Source: Globodera rostochiensis (Eukaryota; Nematoda; Chromadorea; Rhabditida; Heteroderidae). Taken from it: a stretch of 64,000 bases of DNA. Numbering within the stretch: position 1 is the stretch's first letter; the number at the start of each line of letters is the position of its first letter. The translations under genes were made by a program, and so were the position numbers. Below are positions 35,336 to 47,542 of the stretch, piece by piece. The notes below the pieces were generated by a model that was not told the DNA's origin, searched no databases, and saw only the letters and a list, made by a program, of their open reading frames with translations. The stretch spans positions 124,001 to 188,000 of the forward strand of contig JAEVLN010000042.1 of NCBI GenBank assembly GCA_018350325.1, written 5' to 3'.

Positions 35336-35702
35336 AAGGAATCAGTACTCAGATCACTTTCAAACCGGACGAAGAAACGATTCGTTTCCCCCTTGCCCAA
35401 AATTCCTTATTTTGTTCTCAAGAGATGGTGAAAGTTTGAGAAGGATCTGATTGCGCAAACAAAATTCGCAATGGTCAAAAATATTTATTTTAAAAAAGGT
35501 GAGAGAGAACGCCAAACGAGAGAAAGTTAGAGAAAGAAAGGAAATTTGTATAATTCTTTCGCACTCTCTATTTATTGGCACACATCTCGTCTTTTTAAGC
35601 CGCCGTGTGCCATTAAGTCTTCAACCAATTGTGCCCAATATACAGCCTAAAGAAAGCCTTTTTTGTCCTTAACTATTTTGAAAATATTTAAAACATTCAA
35701 AA

Positions 35703-35987
35703 ATGACAACTTCAAAAAGAATGCTGCCTGAGCTTTTGTATGAGCTCGTCCGGTTCATCAGGCCAAAGCAAAATGTTTCTGCCGTTCTGCATTCATCGAG
35801 AAAACTGCATCATTACCTGATTCCTCTGTTGATTAAGCGGAAGGAAGCTGCTTTGATGGTTGGATCAATGGAATTTGAGATCCCCGGGGGAAAATTATAT
35901 TTCCACTTTTTCGTACAGGAATACAATAAGTTGGTGTCATTATACCAAAGTTTCCGGGGACCAATTTTTCTTAACAAATCTTATTAA
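35703..35987 (+). CDS. F-box-like small protein
   Basis: Single open frame of 94 codons. The N-terminal 40 residues (MLPELLYELVRFI...VLHSSRKLHHYL) have the Leu-Pro start and hydrophobic spacing of an F-box, the Skp1-binding module of ubiquitin ligases; such genes are numerous in nematodes. No C-terminal substrate domain; the frame ends in AT-rich DNA, so it may be a truncated copy or continue by splicing. Start at the first ATG, in an AT-rich leader. Confidence 0.42.
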   Translation: MTTSKRMLPELLYELVRFIRPKQNVSAVLHSSRKLHHYLIPLLIKRKEAALMVGSMEFEIPGGKLYFHFFVQEYNKLVSLYQSFRGPIFLNKSY

Positions 35988-36296
35988 TTTTTTTTTAATT
36001 TCACGTGTTTATCGAAATATCGTATTGTTTATCGATCGAAGAAAAGCTTAATATTTCGATATTTTCGAGCAAATTATCGTTATCGAAATATCATATCGTG
36101 TATCGATCGAAGCCATTTGCCACACTACTCATCACTCATTTTTTTCTCTCTTTCAAAAGTCTCTCCACTTTCAACACTATTCCTTCATCCTTGTGTCAAC
36201 CCTTCTTCACTCTTTATACATCGTCTCGCCAAATTCAACAGCGTTACACACAAACAAATTCTCTTCTTTTTATATAAGGATTTTCAGAGTGCTGGG

Positions 36297-36467
36297 AGCA
36301 AATAAACAGTCAAATTTATGAGATAAAATATGGGAAAATTGCCCCCCCCCCCTCTCCCCCACTCACTGGACGCCGTCCGGAGCAAATAAACAGTCAAATT
36401 TATGAGATAAAATATGGGAAAATTGCCCCCCCCCCTCTCCCCCACTCACTGGACGCCGTCCGCTCGT
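36297..36467. repeat. ~84-bp direct duplication
   Basis: AGCAAATAAACAGTCAAATT through CTCACTGGACGCCGTCCG occurs twice in tandem, differing mainly in C-run length. Confidence 0.9.
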
Positions 36468-36695
36468 CCTTTCTCTCATTTTGCCCCTCAAATTATGGAA
36501 AATGTTTTAGGTATAAAACATTGGAAAATATGGTCATATGGTCCAGAGGCAAAACGGAACAATTATATTTTTAATTAGTGTACAAACCTAAAATACACTT
36601 CATATTCGCGACGTTTCATATACTAAGCAAAAAAACGACATTTCATATTACTCAAAATACGACACTTTATATACGCGCTCCGGACCCCTTCAAAT

Positions 36696-37126
36696 TAGGG
36701 TTGCCGCCGGGGGGGGGGGGGGGGGGATCCCCGGTCAAACCGGGGAACAGGGATACCGGGGACGACAAAACGGGGATCCCCATTTTCGGGGATGAGCAAA
36801 CCGGGGAACGGGGATAAGACTTAAGGGAAGACAAACCAAACCAATAAGCCATCAACTCACTAGGGAGTATTCACCTAATAGGAGTGAAATCTTCATCAAA
36901 AAGCACGTCTCAACCAAAATTCAAACAATAAATCAAATTAAAATTTCTCATGTGATGGCCATCTTTAGGGGTGCATTTTCATCCCCGTCCTTGGCCCGGG
37001 ATGAGCACCGGGGATCCCCGTTTTCGGGGATGGCAAACCGGGGAATGGGGACGGGGATTAGAATGGCCGGGGATCCCCGGTTTTCCCCGTCCCCTCCCCC
37101 CCCCCCCCCCCCCGGCGGCAATCCTA
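36696..37126. mobile_element. hAT-like MITE
   Basis: Ends TAGGGTTGCCGCCGGGG and CCCCGGCGGCAATCCTA are inverted repeats, flanked by exact 8-bp duplications CTTCAAAT (36688-36695, 37127-37134). G and C runs of 15-20 nt sit just inside both ends. Confidence 0.92.
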
Positions 37127-37740
37127 CTTCAAATGCTTTCAGTTTTAACTTACATGTGTTGAGATGTACAAAATGTTGAACGTAAATAAGAATAAACTTG
37201 GAAATAATTCACCCAGGCAAAAAATACAAGCAATTTGAACACGATTAAGTTTTTTTTGTTTTGATAAAAATAGTTTCAAACTGAACTCTAGCCGGCCTAT
37301 TAGGGTTAGGAAAGCCGACTTGTAACCAGGCAGGCTTTTTCTAAGATTAAATATCATTTTTTTGTTTCGTATATGAAATTTTGCATATATGAAATGTCGC
37401 GTATATGAAGTGTCGTATTTTGGATTAGTATATGAAATGTCGTTTTTTGCTTGTATATGAAATGTCGCGTATATGAAGTGTCGCGTATATCAAATGTCGG
37501 CGGCCGCAAAAAAAATTTTCCGGACGAGGGGAGTCGAAAGATATATAATTTGTTCCGTTTTGCCTCTGGACCATATGATCCATATTTACCAAAACATTTG
37601 TCTTAACTAATTAAATCAAATTCTTTTTTTTTCTTTGCCCTCAATTTACAGAATATTTGTTGGCACTTTTGTTAATTTGTGCCTTTTGAACAATTCGCTT
37701 ATAAGTGCTGGAATCGCCGAATTGCCAGCGTTTGTAACCG

Positions 37741-39193
37741 ATGAATTCGCCGACCGCAGACGACGCCCGCTTTGATTTTGTGACAGAAAATGGTAAAAAT
37801 TATTATTTGAATTTAATTATTTTTATTTATTTTCACAATCAGACAGAGTGGACACCAAAAATCTTGTTGTGGCAAAGTTTAACTTTTCTGAGCGAACTTT
37901 CATCAGCAATTTTTTTTAAAAGTTGAGAGGGGGGATTGGCGCGAGAGATATTAGAAATTTTTTTGGGATTTGCAATCAAAAAGTTAAAAAAAAATGGTGT
38001 GTTTTTAAAAGCCTTTTAGGGATGGGAGGAGCGGCGGTGCCGATAGGCGCCACCGGAAATTTTTTTCGAAGATTTTTTGATGTTCATATTAAGCGGTAAA
38101 AATTCATTTACTCAATAGGGACCCGAACACACAACTGTTGTCCCACACACACCACACCACTCACCACTACACCACGACTTAATGTACCAAATTATATTTT
38201 CGAAAGTACTTATTTCGTCCAAAAAAAAGTCGGATCTTTAGGGGTGTTCAGGCCGGGGTTGACCATGTCGGGGGTTGGGGACGACCCCATTTTGGGGGTC
38301 GGGGCTCAACCCTAGCAGAAATAATAAAGAATTAATACCCTTCTTTTTCTAAAAATATTTAAATTTAAATTTTCATCAAAAATCTTTCATTTTTGAAGCA
38401 AGAGTCAAGGAGCTGCCAGTTGAGACTTGAAATGCACGTTTGGCGGTTAAAACTTTTTGATGAATTTTAAGCATTTGACGCACACACAAAAATTATTTAT
38501 ATAAATTTACATGCAAATAAATAAGAGGATTTGTGCAGCATTTATTGCTCGGATTAGAATTTTCTAACACATTTTTGGGTTTTTCGTGTATTATTCGATG
38601 TTTGGCACTATTAAACAGACAAAAAATTTAACGTTTAGAAGAATGCCACAGCACTCCAGCAAGCGGACGCCGTTGCGTTGGAACGTCCGTTTGATGTGCA
38701 CAGAAGTTTTGCAGCAACGCTGTTGAAGTTGGAGGAGTATCAGAAGGAACAACGACAGAACCAAACGGAGATTTGTGTCCAAATTGGCGAGTTGAAGAAA
38801 TTGGTTGGCCCGCACATTTTGTTTAGCGACGGAATTGATTGGCTTGCATTTATTTGGCTTTAAAATGTTTGGCAAATTATGATCAAATCATTTTGTGTTG
38901 TTTTATTTTTTTTCGGCCTTAAAATGTACCCAATTTAGCCAAAATCATTATTAAAAATATATTATTATTTTTAATGAAAGTTTGTTCAAAAGGCTGCGCG
39001 AGCGAATGTCGTCGCCTCGGGGGAGGAACATTGGAAGCTGCTGACAGAGCTCGAAACTTTGCGTACCCAAATGGCCCAAGTGAAGGGACTGCTCAAAATG
39101 CAGGAACAGCGCGAGGCGCAAATGCTTTACAAACACGGCACGGTGTTCCGCTACTTGCTTGGTCAGAGAAATTATTTTCACACTATAATTTGA
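37741..39193 (+). CDS. Coiled-coil protein, at least 4 exons
   Basis: Exon 1 37741-37792 (MNSPTADDARFDFVTEN) joins in phase to an exon at 37843 (DRVDTKNLVVAKFN). Exons 38639-38803 and 38993-39193 also join in phase. They encode heptad-rich helices (ATLLKLEEYQKEQRQNQ, QIGELKKL, HWKLLTELETLRTQMAQVKG, LLKMQEQREAQML) and read to TGA at 39191-39193. How the second exon ends and joins to the third is not settled: no clear GT donor; GCAAAG at about 37878 would fit a GC donor. The intron between contains a tRNA-like relic and a GC palindrome. Function unknown. Confidence 0.5.
38099..38180 (-). other. tRNA-like sequence (Pol III A/B box)
   Basis: On the minus strand, TGGTGTAGTGGT (A box) and GTTCGGGTCCC (B box) lie about 45 bp apart. 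Next to the GC palindrome at 38033-38054, as in the element at 21562-22900. Stems are degenerate. Confidence 0.45.
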
Positions 39194-39444
39194 ATATGCA
39201 TGACTCAACTATTTTAAACAACCTACATAGGACTAATAGGACTGCAAATGTGGGGTAACCCTAAAAAAACGTATTTAGCACATTTTTTAGTCCTTATTTT
39301 GCCACTTTTGGGATTTTTAGTCCCTATTTTGGGGGTTTTTAGCCCCTATTATATGTCCCTATTTCACGTTTTTAGTCTCTAAAAATCTCGGCTCTAATCA
39401 TATGTATTCAACGTAATAAAAACAACAATTTATACACTAAAAAA

Positions 39445-42400
39445 TCAGAACTTTGAGGGATTAAAATAAAACAATTTATCCATTGTATACTGAACCTCGG
39501 GGGTTTGCATATCCTCATAATTTTTATTAGCCCCGATCTGAGCCACTATTCCGTGGGTGCGCAGCAAGAGGCGATGAATGTCATCTACGTGCGCGTATTG
39601 TGCAATAACGGCAGCTAAGCTTTGCATGAACCATGTCCCTTTGAGTGGGTCTCGTTTTGAGACATAATGCGGCGCTGTCGATAACGCCACAAAAAAGTCC
39701 TTATTGATTGGGATCCGCAACATGTCTTCTCGTCCATTGTGGTGGTGCCTGGAATCAGGAACCGCTTTGGAACCGGAACCGTTAAAACCCGGGACTGTTT
39801 GGTACCAGAACCGCAAAAATCAGAAATCACGTTGGAACCGGAACTACGAAAATCCCAGAACCGTTTTGGTACCAGAACTGTAAAACCGGAATCGTTTTGA
39901 AACCAGAACTGTCAAATCCCAGAACCGTTTTGTGTACCAGAACCGCAAAAATCAGAAATCACGTTGGAACCGGAACTACGAAAATCCCAGAACCGTTTTG
40001 GTACCAGAACTGTAAAACCGGAATCGTTTTGAAACCAGAACTGTCAAATCCCAGAACCGTTTTGTGTACCAGAACCGAAAAAATCAGAAACCACGTTGGA
40101 ACCGGAACTACGAAAATCCCAGAACCGTTTTGGTACCAGAACTGTAAAACCGGAATCGTTTTGAAACCAGAACTGTCAAATCCCACAACCGTTTTGTGTA
40201 CCAGAACCGAAAAAATCAGAAACCACGTTGGAACCGGAACTACGAAAATCCCAGAACCGTTTTGGTACCAGAACTGTAAAACCGGAATCGTTTTGAAACC
40301 AGAACTGTCAAATCCCAGAACCGTTTTGTGTACCAGAACCGAAAAAATCAGAAACCACGTTGGAACCGGAACTACGAAAATCCCAGAACCGTTTTGGTAC
40401 CAGAACTGTAAAACCGGAATCGTTTTGAAACCAGAACTGTCAAATCCCACAACCGTTTTTGTACCAGAACCGCAAAAAAGACTGCTTTGGAACCAGAACT
40501 GTCAAATCCCACAACCATTTTGGTACCAGAACCGCAAAAAAGACTGCTTTGGAACCGGAACCGTCAAAACCCGGAACCGTTTTGGTACCAGAACCGCAAA
40601 AAACAAAAACCACGTTGGAACCAGAACTGTCAAATCCCAGAACCGTTTTGGTACCAGAACCGCAAAAATCAGAAACCACGTTGGAACCGGAACCACCAAA
40701 TCCCAGAACCGTTTTGAAACCGGAACCATCAAAACCACTACTGTCCTGAGACCGGACCACCAAAATCAGGAACCGCTTTAAAACCAGAACTGACAAAACC
40801 CGGAACCGTTTTGGTACCAGAACCGCCAAAATCAAAAATCGTTTTGAAACCGGAACCGTCAAAACCCGGAACTGTTTTGGAATCGAGCCGCCAAAGCTCG
40901 TAACGGTTTTGAAACTTGAACCGACAAAAATAGGAACCGCTTTAGAAGAACCGCCAAATCCCTAACCGTTTTGGACTGGGACCGCAAAAATCAGAAACCA
41001 CGTTGGAGCCAAAACCGCCAAAATCAGAAAACCGCTCTGAAATCGGACCACAAAAACCCGGAAACCGCTTTAAGAACTACATCTGAACCGCTTTAAACCC
41101 GGAACCACCAAAATCACGAACTGTTATGGAACCAAGCCGTCATAACTCGAACCCATTTTGGAACCCGGGCCACGAAACCGCCATTAAGAACGGTTTGCTT
41201 GAACCGGAATCGCATGAGCTTGAAACTGCTACGAAACCGGTTCCAATATAGTTTATTTTCTTTTCTGAAATGGACAGAGGCGCCACTGGCCTGGGTGAGC
41301 TGTCTCTCGCAGTTCTGCGTGATGTTCCTTGTTCTTCACGGCCGGCACTTTGAACTGCACGAACGCCGTAGTCCCTCAAGTCTAAAAAATTCAATAAAAA
41401 GCCAATTAATACTTTAGAATTTACATTCCCCCACCCCGGCAGCATTTCATTGCAAAAAATTTAGAATTGAGCGACTTTTAGTACATATAAATCACAATGT
41501 TTCGCAATTTTTCCATAATTAATCCAATTTTAGGCATTTTCCGAATTTTGAAGAAATTCAATATTTTTAGGCTCTTTTCCCAAAAATTTCTTATGAAAAA
41601 TGCAATAAAAACGAAAAATGTACTCTTTAAAAATCAAAAATTTTCAACCCAAAAATCTTTGTGGACCAAAAATCTACCCCCAAACCGAAATTACCCTAAA
41701 ATTTTTATTGATATTTTTATAAAATTTTCCAAAACATGTGAAAAATAGTACATTACTTATTGTGAGAGGGGAACTGTTATGAACATTTTCACGCATAAAA
41801 TATGGATGTCATTGAGATCGGGGACTGCAAGATAAGCAATCAGAAAACGATTGGACATTGTGAGAAACCCATCAATTGACTTGGGGTTGATCAGTAAATA
41901 GAAATGAATATCCTTAGACTGTTACACTTTGGTTTTGGGTCAATATTTTGGGGTTTTTTGGTAAATATTTGGGGTTTTTGGTCAATATTTTAAGTCAGTA
42001 TTTTACGTTTTTTAGTCAATATAAACTCGTCCCATTTTGTTTACAAATTTTTGAATACGCAACTGAAAAGTCGGGTATCTGATTTGGATACGAAAGGGTG
42101 ATCTTTGCAGAATGCACCCTATTTTACAATTTTATAAGTTTTCATTAGCCAACTTACTTCCTCGGCATGCCGCTATGAAGAACTTAAAATATAAACAAAT
42201 TAAAACTTTTAAAAATGGTTTTTTTACTCAGAGCTGCCAATAAAAAATTTTCAAAATAAGGACAGTGAAAGTCAAAAATAAGATTTTGCTGGCATTTTGC
42301 TTGCAAAAATAAGAGCACTTTACAAAATGTTCAAAAATGCAGTAAATTTTTATTTTTTTGCATGAATTTGAGTTTTTTAACTATATTTTTCGATCAACAA

Positions 42401-44813
42401 TTCGTCTTATAAATAAGGACAAATGGCACCCCTGTTTTTACTTAATTAAAGTTTTAAATAAAAACTTACAATCTTGGGTTTTCCTGCAAGATTCGGGCAC
42501 TTTTCTCCATTCAATTCTGCTTTAAAGCGGTGCAAGTTCACAATGTTATCGTCACTTCCGTACAGCCCATCGTACACTCCGTGCGTCATGATAACGACAA
42601 TGGCACTTTATAAAATAATGGGTCTTCCGTTTAATTGTACCACTAAATTTTTCTACCTTTGGCCATGAATGTGCCCGTGTGCTCGTGCAAATTCTCGGAT
42701 GTAACTTAGCATGCCCTTAAATGTAATGCATTTTTTATAAAAAGAAAATTTTTTAATTGTTTATTGTTTAAGTGACAGATACTGGACCAAATTCATTTTT
42801 TATCTTGAAAAGGACTGAAAATCTCAAAATATTTTCAACAAATCTGTTAATGCCGGGTTTTTTTTGAAAATTTAAACCATTTTTCTAAAATTGAGCGTTT
42901 TATTCACCAAAAAATACCCTCGATCAAAAAAAAAGATAGGGGGACGCTTTTGCGTATTTTTAAAAATCGGGGGATCCAGTTCCAGGTTTCCAGGTCCCGT
43001 GATTTGTTCACTTATTTTTTTGTTGTTTTAAATAAATTTATAAATCACCGCTGCTGTTAGATTCTTCCGGAAACGTACAGTATAACCAAGATCTTGTAGA
43101 AGCTTATGCATGATTTTAAAATCATGCTCCGAACCAAATCGTTCCGGGAGGTTTTGAAATCGCACATTTTCAATAATAGTCGCTAAGCCCCGCTGGCATC
43201 CGTTGTTAACGTAAATCTGTGATTTATGATTTTTAATTTAGCATACTATGCATTCACACGTTTCAATGTTCATTTTTTTGCATTGACCTTCAAATTTCAT
43301 ACCGGCTGCATTACCGGTACCGCCAACCTCCCTCCAATTCGTAAAAAAACGTATATTTACACAAAAATTTATTTTTAAATTGCAAAATGCCAAAAAATGG
43401 CAGGGAGCGATCGAAAAAATGGCATCGATTTTTTCCATTTTTCTTCTTGACCCCATTGTTCATTATAGGGGTGAGCCTCCGTTCTTGAACGGTAAATACC
43501 CGATTCGTTTTTGGCCAATTCGTTTTTTACCCTATTCGTTTTTAACCCGATTCGTTTTTTTGGGACGATTCGTTTTTTTAGGGGCGATTCGTTTTTTAGT
43601 AGGAAAAAAGCATTTTTGAGCGGAATTGAAGGTTTTATGCAATTCTGAGAAGTGCACGGGGGTTATCTAGGCCGTTAATCAAGAATATGACATCAGATTC
43701 ATCATATGACATCATCTAATCTATGATTTCAACATGTATTTTTTTAGAAAATTTTTTTGTTCAAAGTCGTTAAAAAGGTGTTTTTAGGAGTTTTCGGGGA
43801 CGTAGATTCCGAATCCGACATCCATTAGGATCAATTCCGAAGCAAGGACCCGAATTCGAACAATTTTTCGAAAATGGGTTTTAGCTAATCTTATTTGCTT
43901 TTAACATTCTTCAAAGAGGTTTCCGAGTAAAATTTTTTGCAGATTCGCGCTCATTTGTCAGCTCACTGAGAGAAGTCGATTGATATATGAATGGCTCGGT
44001 TTTGTTCTATTACCATAAATCGATTTTTGAAAATTTTTGAGATTTCTAAATTTCGGAACTGATCCTAATGGACTGTCGGATTCGGAATCTACGTCCCCGA
44101 ACACCCCTAAAAACACCTTTTTAACGACTTTGAACAAAAAAATTTTTCTAAAAAAATACATGTTGAAATCATAGATTAGATGATGTCATATGATGAATCT
44201 GATGTCATATTCTTGATTAACGGCCTAGATAACCCCTGTGCACTTCTCAGAATTGCATAAAACCTTCAAATTCCGCTCAAAAATGCTTTTTTCCTACTAA
44301 AAAACGAATCGTCCCTAAAAAAACGAAAACCTCCGAACCCCGACTTTTTTGGTCGGGGACGAAAACCCCGACCCCGACTTTTCCCGCCCCCGAGGGGTCG
44401 GGGCTCAACCCTAGTTCTTTAAGGCAACTTGAGCTCTCTGAATAAACAGGCAACATTTTTGAATTTTTTTTTTGCCAGTTCATCGAAAATAATTGAATAA
44501 ACACGAAGTACCTGTGAATCGGCATGGACGGGACCCCGTTTGACATGCAGCCTTCTTATTCCCTTTCTGATCATTTCTAAGAGCGGGCCATCCGTGAAAT
44601 TCTCATCATATTCGATATCGGTCGTTGTCTCTTCTTGCTCTTGCTCAGAATCCGAATCAGAGTCACTCTTTAATAAATAATTCACTGTAACCTTTTTAAA
44701 TTTATTATTCTTTTAGCTTTTCCTACCGTATAAGCCGTGGCACGAGACGTTTGTGGCTTGGCTTTTTTCTCCCTTTTAGCTTGTTGGACCTTAGCTTCTT
44801 TGCGCGACGGCAT
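39445..44813 (-). CDS. Caspase-family cysteine protease (CED-3-like fold), 8 exons
   Basis: Exons: 44727-44813, 44512-44691, 43049-43216, 42657-42715, 42470-42605, 42158-42182, 41287-41374, 39445-39748; 1,047 nt, 348 aa, phases agree. A basic then acidic prodomain (MPSRKEAKVQQAKREKK; SDSDSDSEQEQEE) has no CARD or DED that I recognise. Large subunit: RGLATIIENVRFQNLPER, LLQDLGYTVRFRKNLT, GMLSYIREFARAHG, AIVVIMTHGVYDGLYG (catalytic His in THG), NLAGKPKI. Catalytic Cys lies in FFIAACRG, where caspases usually have QACxG. Small subunit: DFFVALSTAPHYVSKRD (usual YVSWRN; Arg kept, Trp replaced by Lys), KGTWFMQSL, QTPEV. Both catalytic residues are present, but two specificity-linked positions differ, so substrate range or activity may be unusual. 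The intron 41286-39749 holds a minisatellite; intron 44511-43217 holds an inverted-repeat element. Confidence 0.9.
39770..41230. repeat. 44-bp / 132-bp minisatellite in caspase intron
   Basis: Units around AACCGTTTTGGTACCAGAAC and CGGAACC(G/A)TCAAA; the regular part has a 132-bp higher-order period of three subunits (for example GTCAAATCCC at 39911 and 40043). Fills the intron just before the small-subunit exon. Confidence 0.93.
43540..44330. mobile_element. Foldback element with ~275-bp inverted repeats, in caspase intron
   Basis: Left arm about 43555-43835 is matched in reverse complement by about 44056-44325. Paired blocks include ATGACATCAGATTCATCATA, TTCGGGGACGTAGATTCCGA, GTTAAAAAGGTGTTTTTAGG and GCACGGGGGTTATCTAGGCC. 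Outer edges carry copies of CGATTCGTTTTTTAG. The loop is about 220 bp. No ORF. Confidence 0.85.
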
Positions 44814-45569
44814 TTTGAATACAATAATGAACAAATTTGTCGAAAAATGTATAAGCACTAAAATTGCGTTAAATAAAAAAATGATTTAATGTTAAAATGT
44901 AGAAATCTCAGTTCAGTTCTTATTTTCCTCTTTATTAATAATTGAAATTAAGCATCGGATTTTGCAAGAATATTTCGAATCACATTGGTGTCATAATAAA
45001 TTTTTCAGCAATAATTTTCTCCATAAATTATTTTGAAGCGAAGAATTAAAATAAGAATTGATTTTTTGCTTATTTTCTGTCAGCTTGGTACGTAAAAAAA
45101 GCACAAAAACTTATTTTTACCCGTGAATTTATTTATTTTATTCAACAAAATTTGAGAATATAGGGCGTCTCCGATTTTTTTTGACAATTTTTTCATTTTT
45201 GAAAATGCCAAAGTTTCAAAGCACCATTAAAACTTGCAAATCTAAACCAAGGGTGAGTAAAACTAAGATTTATTTCAAATAACAAAATTACTGAGAAAAA
45301 TAAGAACTTAAGTTTCCAAGTAAGAACATTTCTTAAACATACATAGCTTTTTGGTTTACAAAACTAGCCATAAAAGTAAAAGCAAAAAACTCATTCAACT
45401 TAAGGTTTGTCACACCAACAAAAAAATGTAAATGCAAGCGAAAAAGAATGATTGAAAACAATGAAAGTTTTCAATTATATAGGCGATTCCGCACATGCCT
45501 ATATTTTACCGAATTTGAAATCAGCAACAAAAATTCGTCGCAAAACAAAATTCAAACGCTTATTAATGT

Positions 45570-45870
45570 TTAGGTTTCCTTTTTGACACTTTTGTCATTT
45601 ATCGCTTTTGTCATTTTTTTTACTTTCTACATTTGACATCTTTCCTCCTTTTTGACACTTGTCATTTATCGCTTTTGTCATTTTTTTTACTTTCTACATT
45701 TGACATCTTTCCTCCTTTTTGACACTTGTCATTTATCGCTTTTGTCATTTTTTTTTACTTTCTACATTTGACATCTTTCCTCCTTTTTGACACTTTTGTC
45801 ATTTATCGCTTTTGTCCATTTTTTTTTACTTTCTCCATTTTACATTTTTCCTCCTTTTTGGCATTTTCAT
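45570..45870. repeat. ~65-bp tandem repeat, 4 copies
   Basis: Units of TTTTTGACACTTGTCATTTA, TCGCTTTTGTCATTTTTTTT, ACTTTCTACATTTGACATCT, TTCCTCC. Confidence 0.9.
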
Positions 45871-46026
45871 CATTTGGCACTTAGCGTTGTAGTTTTTTTT
45901 ATATGTGCAATTTTTCCCATTTAGGGTTTAATATTCCATATTTTTTTGTCCATTTCCCACAAATCTCGCACCTAAATTGCGGGATTCCGCTGGGGGATTT
46001 TTTTTGCAATCTTTGCGGGATTAATC

Positions 46027-46230
46027 TAGCGTAGGACGGGACCGGGATTTTGGGAAAAACCGGGACCGGCACTAAATTAGTCCCGGTCAAAAAACCCGGG
46101 ACTACTGGACAAAAAACGTTTTGGAAAAAAAGGCGGGACCATTTATAATGGAGCTTGAAAAAAAAACCGGGACTAAATTTCAGTCCCAGAATAGACATTT
46201 CAGTACTGGTCCCGGTCCCGTCCTACCCTA
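46027..46230. mobile_element. hAT-like MITE
   Basis: Ends TAGCGTAGGACGGGACCGGG and CCCGGTCCCGTCCTACCCTA are inverted repeats with exact 8-bp duplications GATTAATC (46019-46026, 46231-46238). Same family as 58686-59214 and 56934-57152. Confidence 0.92.
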
Positions 46231-47344
46231 GATTAATCCCGCAAAATGCATAAAATGCGGGATTGCGGAGCGGGATCCCGCAAAATCCCGCGCTGGATCC
46301 ACCGGACTCTAGTAATGAGATTTTCTTTGGCGCCAATATAAAAGAATTTTAATTGGTATTTTTTTAAACTCGCAATTAATTTTCAAAAATTTGCAGACCG
46401 ATGAGTACGGCACAACGTCTGCTTCAACGGCTGCGGACGCGATGCGCAAATGCTTTTGAGAATGGACAAATTGGGCGCGGCGTTTCTTGGTGAGGCAATT
46501 TGGTGAAATTTTTTTGAAAATTTATGTTAGAATTTTAAAAAATTCAAACGGGATCAAGATTTTAAAAACGGGATTGGGCTTATACCCGGAATTGAAAACC
46601 CCGAGATCGGGATTTAGCACTGGGATCAGGCTCTTGGGACCACTCCCGGCCCTCGATGTCCACACAAATTAAAGAGATGATCGGAGTTTGCCTAGATTGA
46701 AAAACCGGGATCGATCCCGATTAAATTTTTTGATAAATATATTTAAATTTCATTTTTTAAATACTTTTTTCAGTGCTAACCTCTCCAAATGGTCTTTTGG
46801 TGGGGCCTCAATAATCCCCCCCCCATAGAAAAAAAGCGATAATTTTACCAATTTGATCACATTCGACGGCTTACAATTGCAACTTCAATAAATAGGACTC
46901 GGATTCAAATGCCTTAGCCCAAAATATACGCCAAAACGTCAAAAACTTCTTTTAAAATTATTTTTTGCGTTTCTTACACGTGTTTTCCGGGGTTTTTTTA
47001 AAGGTTTTTTTTTGGTATTTCTAATTTTTTTTTAGATTTTTTAAACTGTTTTTTAATGTTCTTGGTTTAATATTTGTTAGGGATTTTTTGGGTTTGTTTA
47101 AAGTTCCTTTTTTTAATTAGGTCAGAGACAGGTGTCTAAAGCCAAAGAATTTTAATTTAAAAAATTTAATTAACCAATTTAGAGACATTTTCTTTGAACT
47201 GGCGCCCTGGGCAAATGCCGTTGGACGATTGCGTCGGATTTTACAAGCCTGGCTCTTACGCATATACGTAAGCTGGGGCGGGTTTTGGGGCCACGAATTT
47301 GAAGGATGCCGCCGTGACGATGGCATTCCTATCGTCGATGGGAA

Positions 47345-47542
47345 CAGAGCTGGACGAAATTTCGTTTCGTTTCGTGTTTTTCGTGGTTTTCTGGGCGTTT
47401 CATGCTTCGTTTCGTGTCGTAGAATTTTTTTTGCTGTTTCGTTTCGTAAAATGAAATTTGTCTTTTTTCGTTTCGTAAATTTAAAAAAAAAATTTTTCGT
47501 TTCGTTTCGTCGGCAAAAAAATTTGAGTTTCGTCCAGCTCTG
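47345..47542. mobile_element. hAT-like MITE inserted in SPRY exon
   Basis: Ends CAGAGCTGGACGAAATTTCG and TTTCGTCCAGCTCTG are inverted repeats. Flanks GATGGGAA (47337-47344) and GATGGGAT (47543-47550) are a 7-of-8 target duplication that falls inside the SPRY coding block. Interior is CGTTTCGTTTCGT repeats. Confidence 0.9.

Larger units (their letters stand above)
35988..37740. other. Intergenic, repeat-rich
   Basis: Holds a short block of TATCGATCGAA/ATCGAAATATCG words (36005-36115), an 84-bp tandem duplication (36297-36467), a MITE (36696-37126) and ATATGAAATGTCGCGTATATG repeats at 36590-36680 and 37375-37500, in opposite orientation on either side of the MITE. Confidence 0.5.
44814..47182. 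other. Mostly repeats; possible 5' exons of the SPRY pseudogene
   Basis: An exon-like frame 45205-45252 (MPKFQSTIKTCKSKPR, donor GTGAGT) could join in phase to 46396-46493 (TDEYGTTSASTAADAMRKCF, then a stop in frame). In another frame the latter reads ENGQIGRGVSW. They may be decayed 5' exons of the SPRY locus. The rest is a tandem block (45570-45870) and a MITE (46027-46230). Confidence 0.35.

Noticed and set aside
39897..40862. 294-codon plus-strand ORF and 140-codon minus-strand ORF
   Set aside because: Translation of the 44/132-bp intronic minisatellite of the caspase gene.
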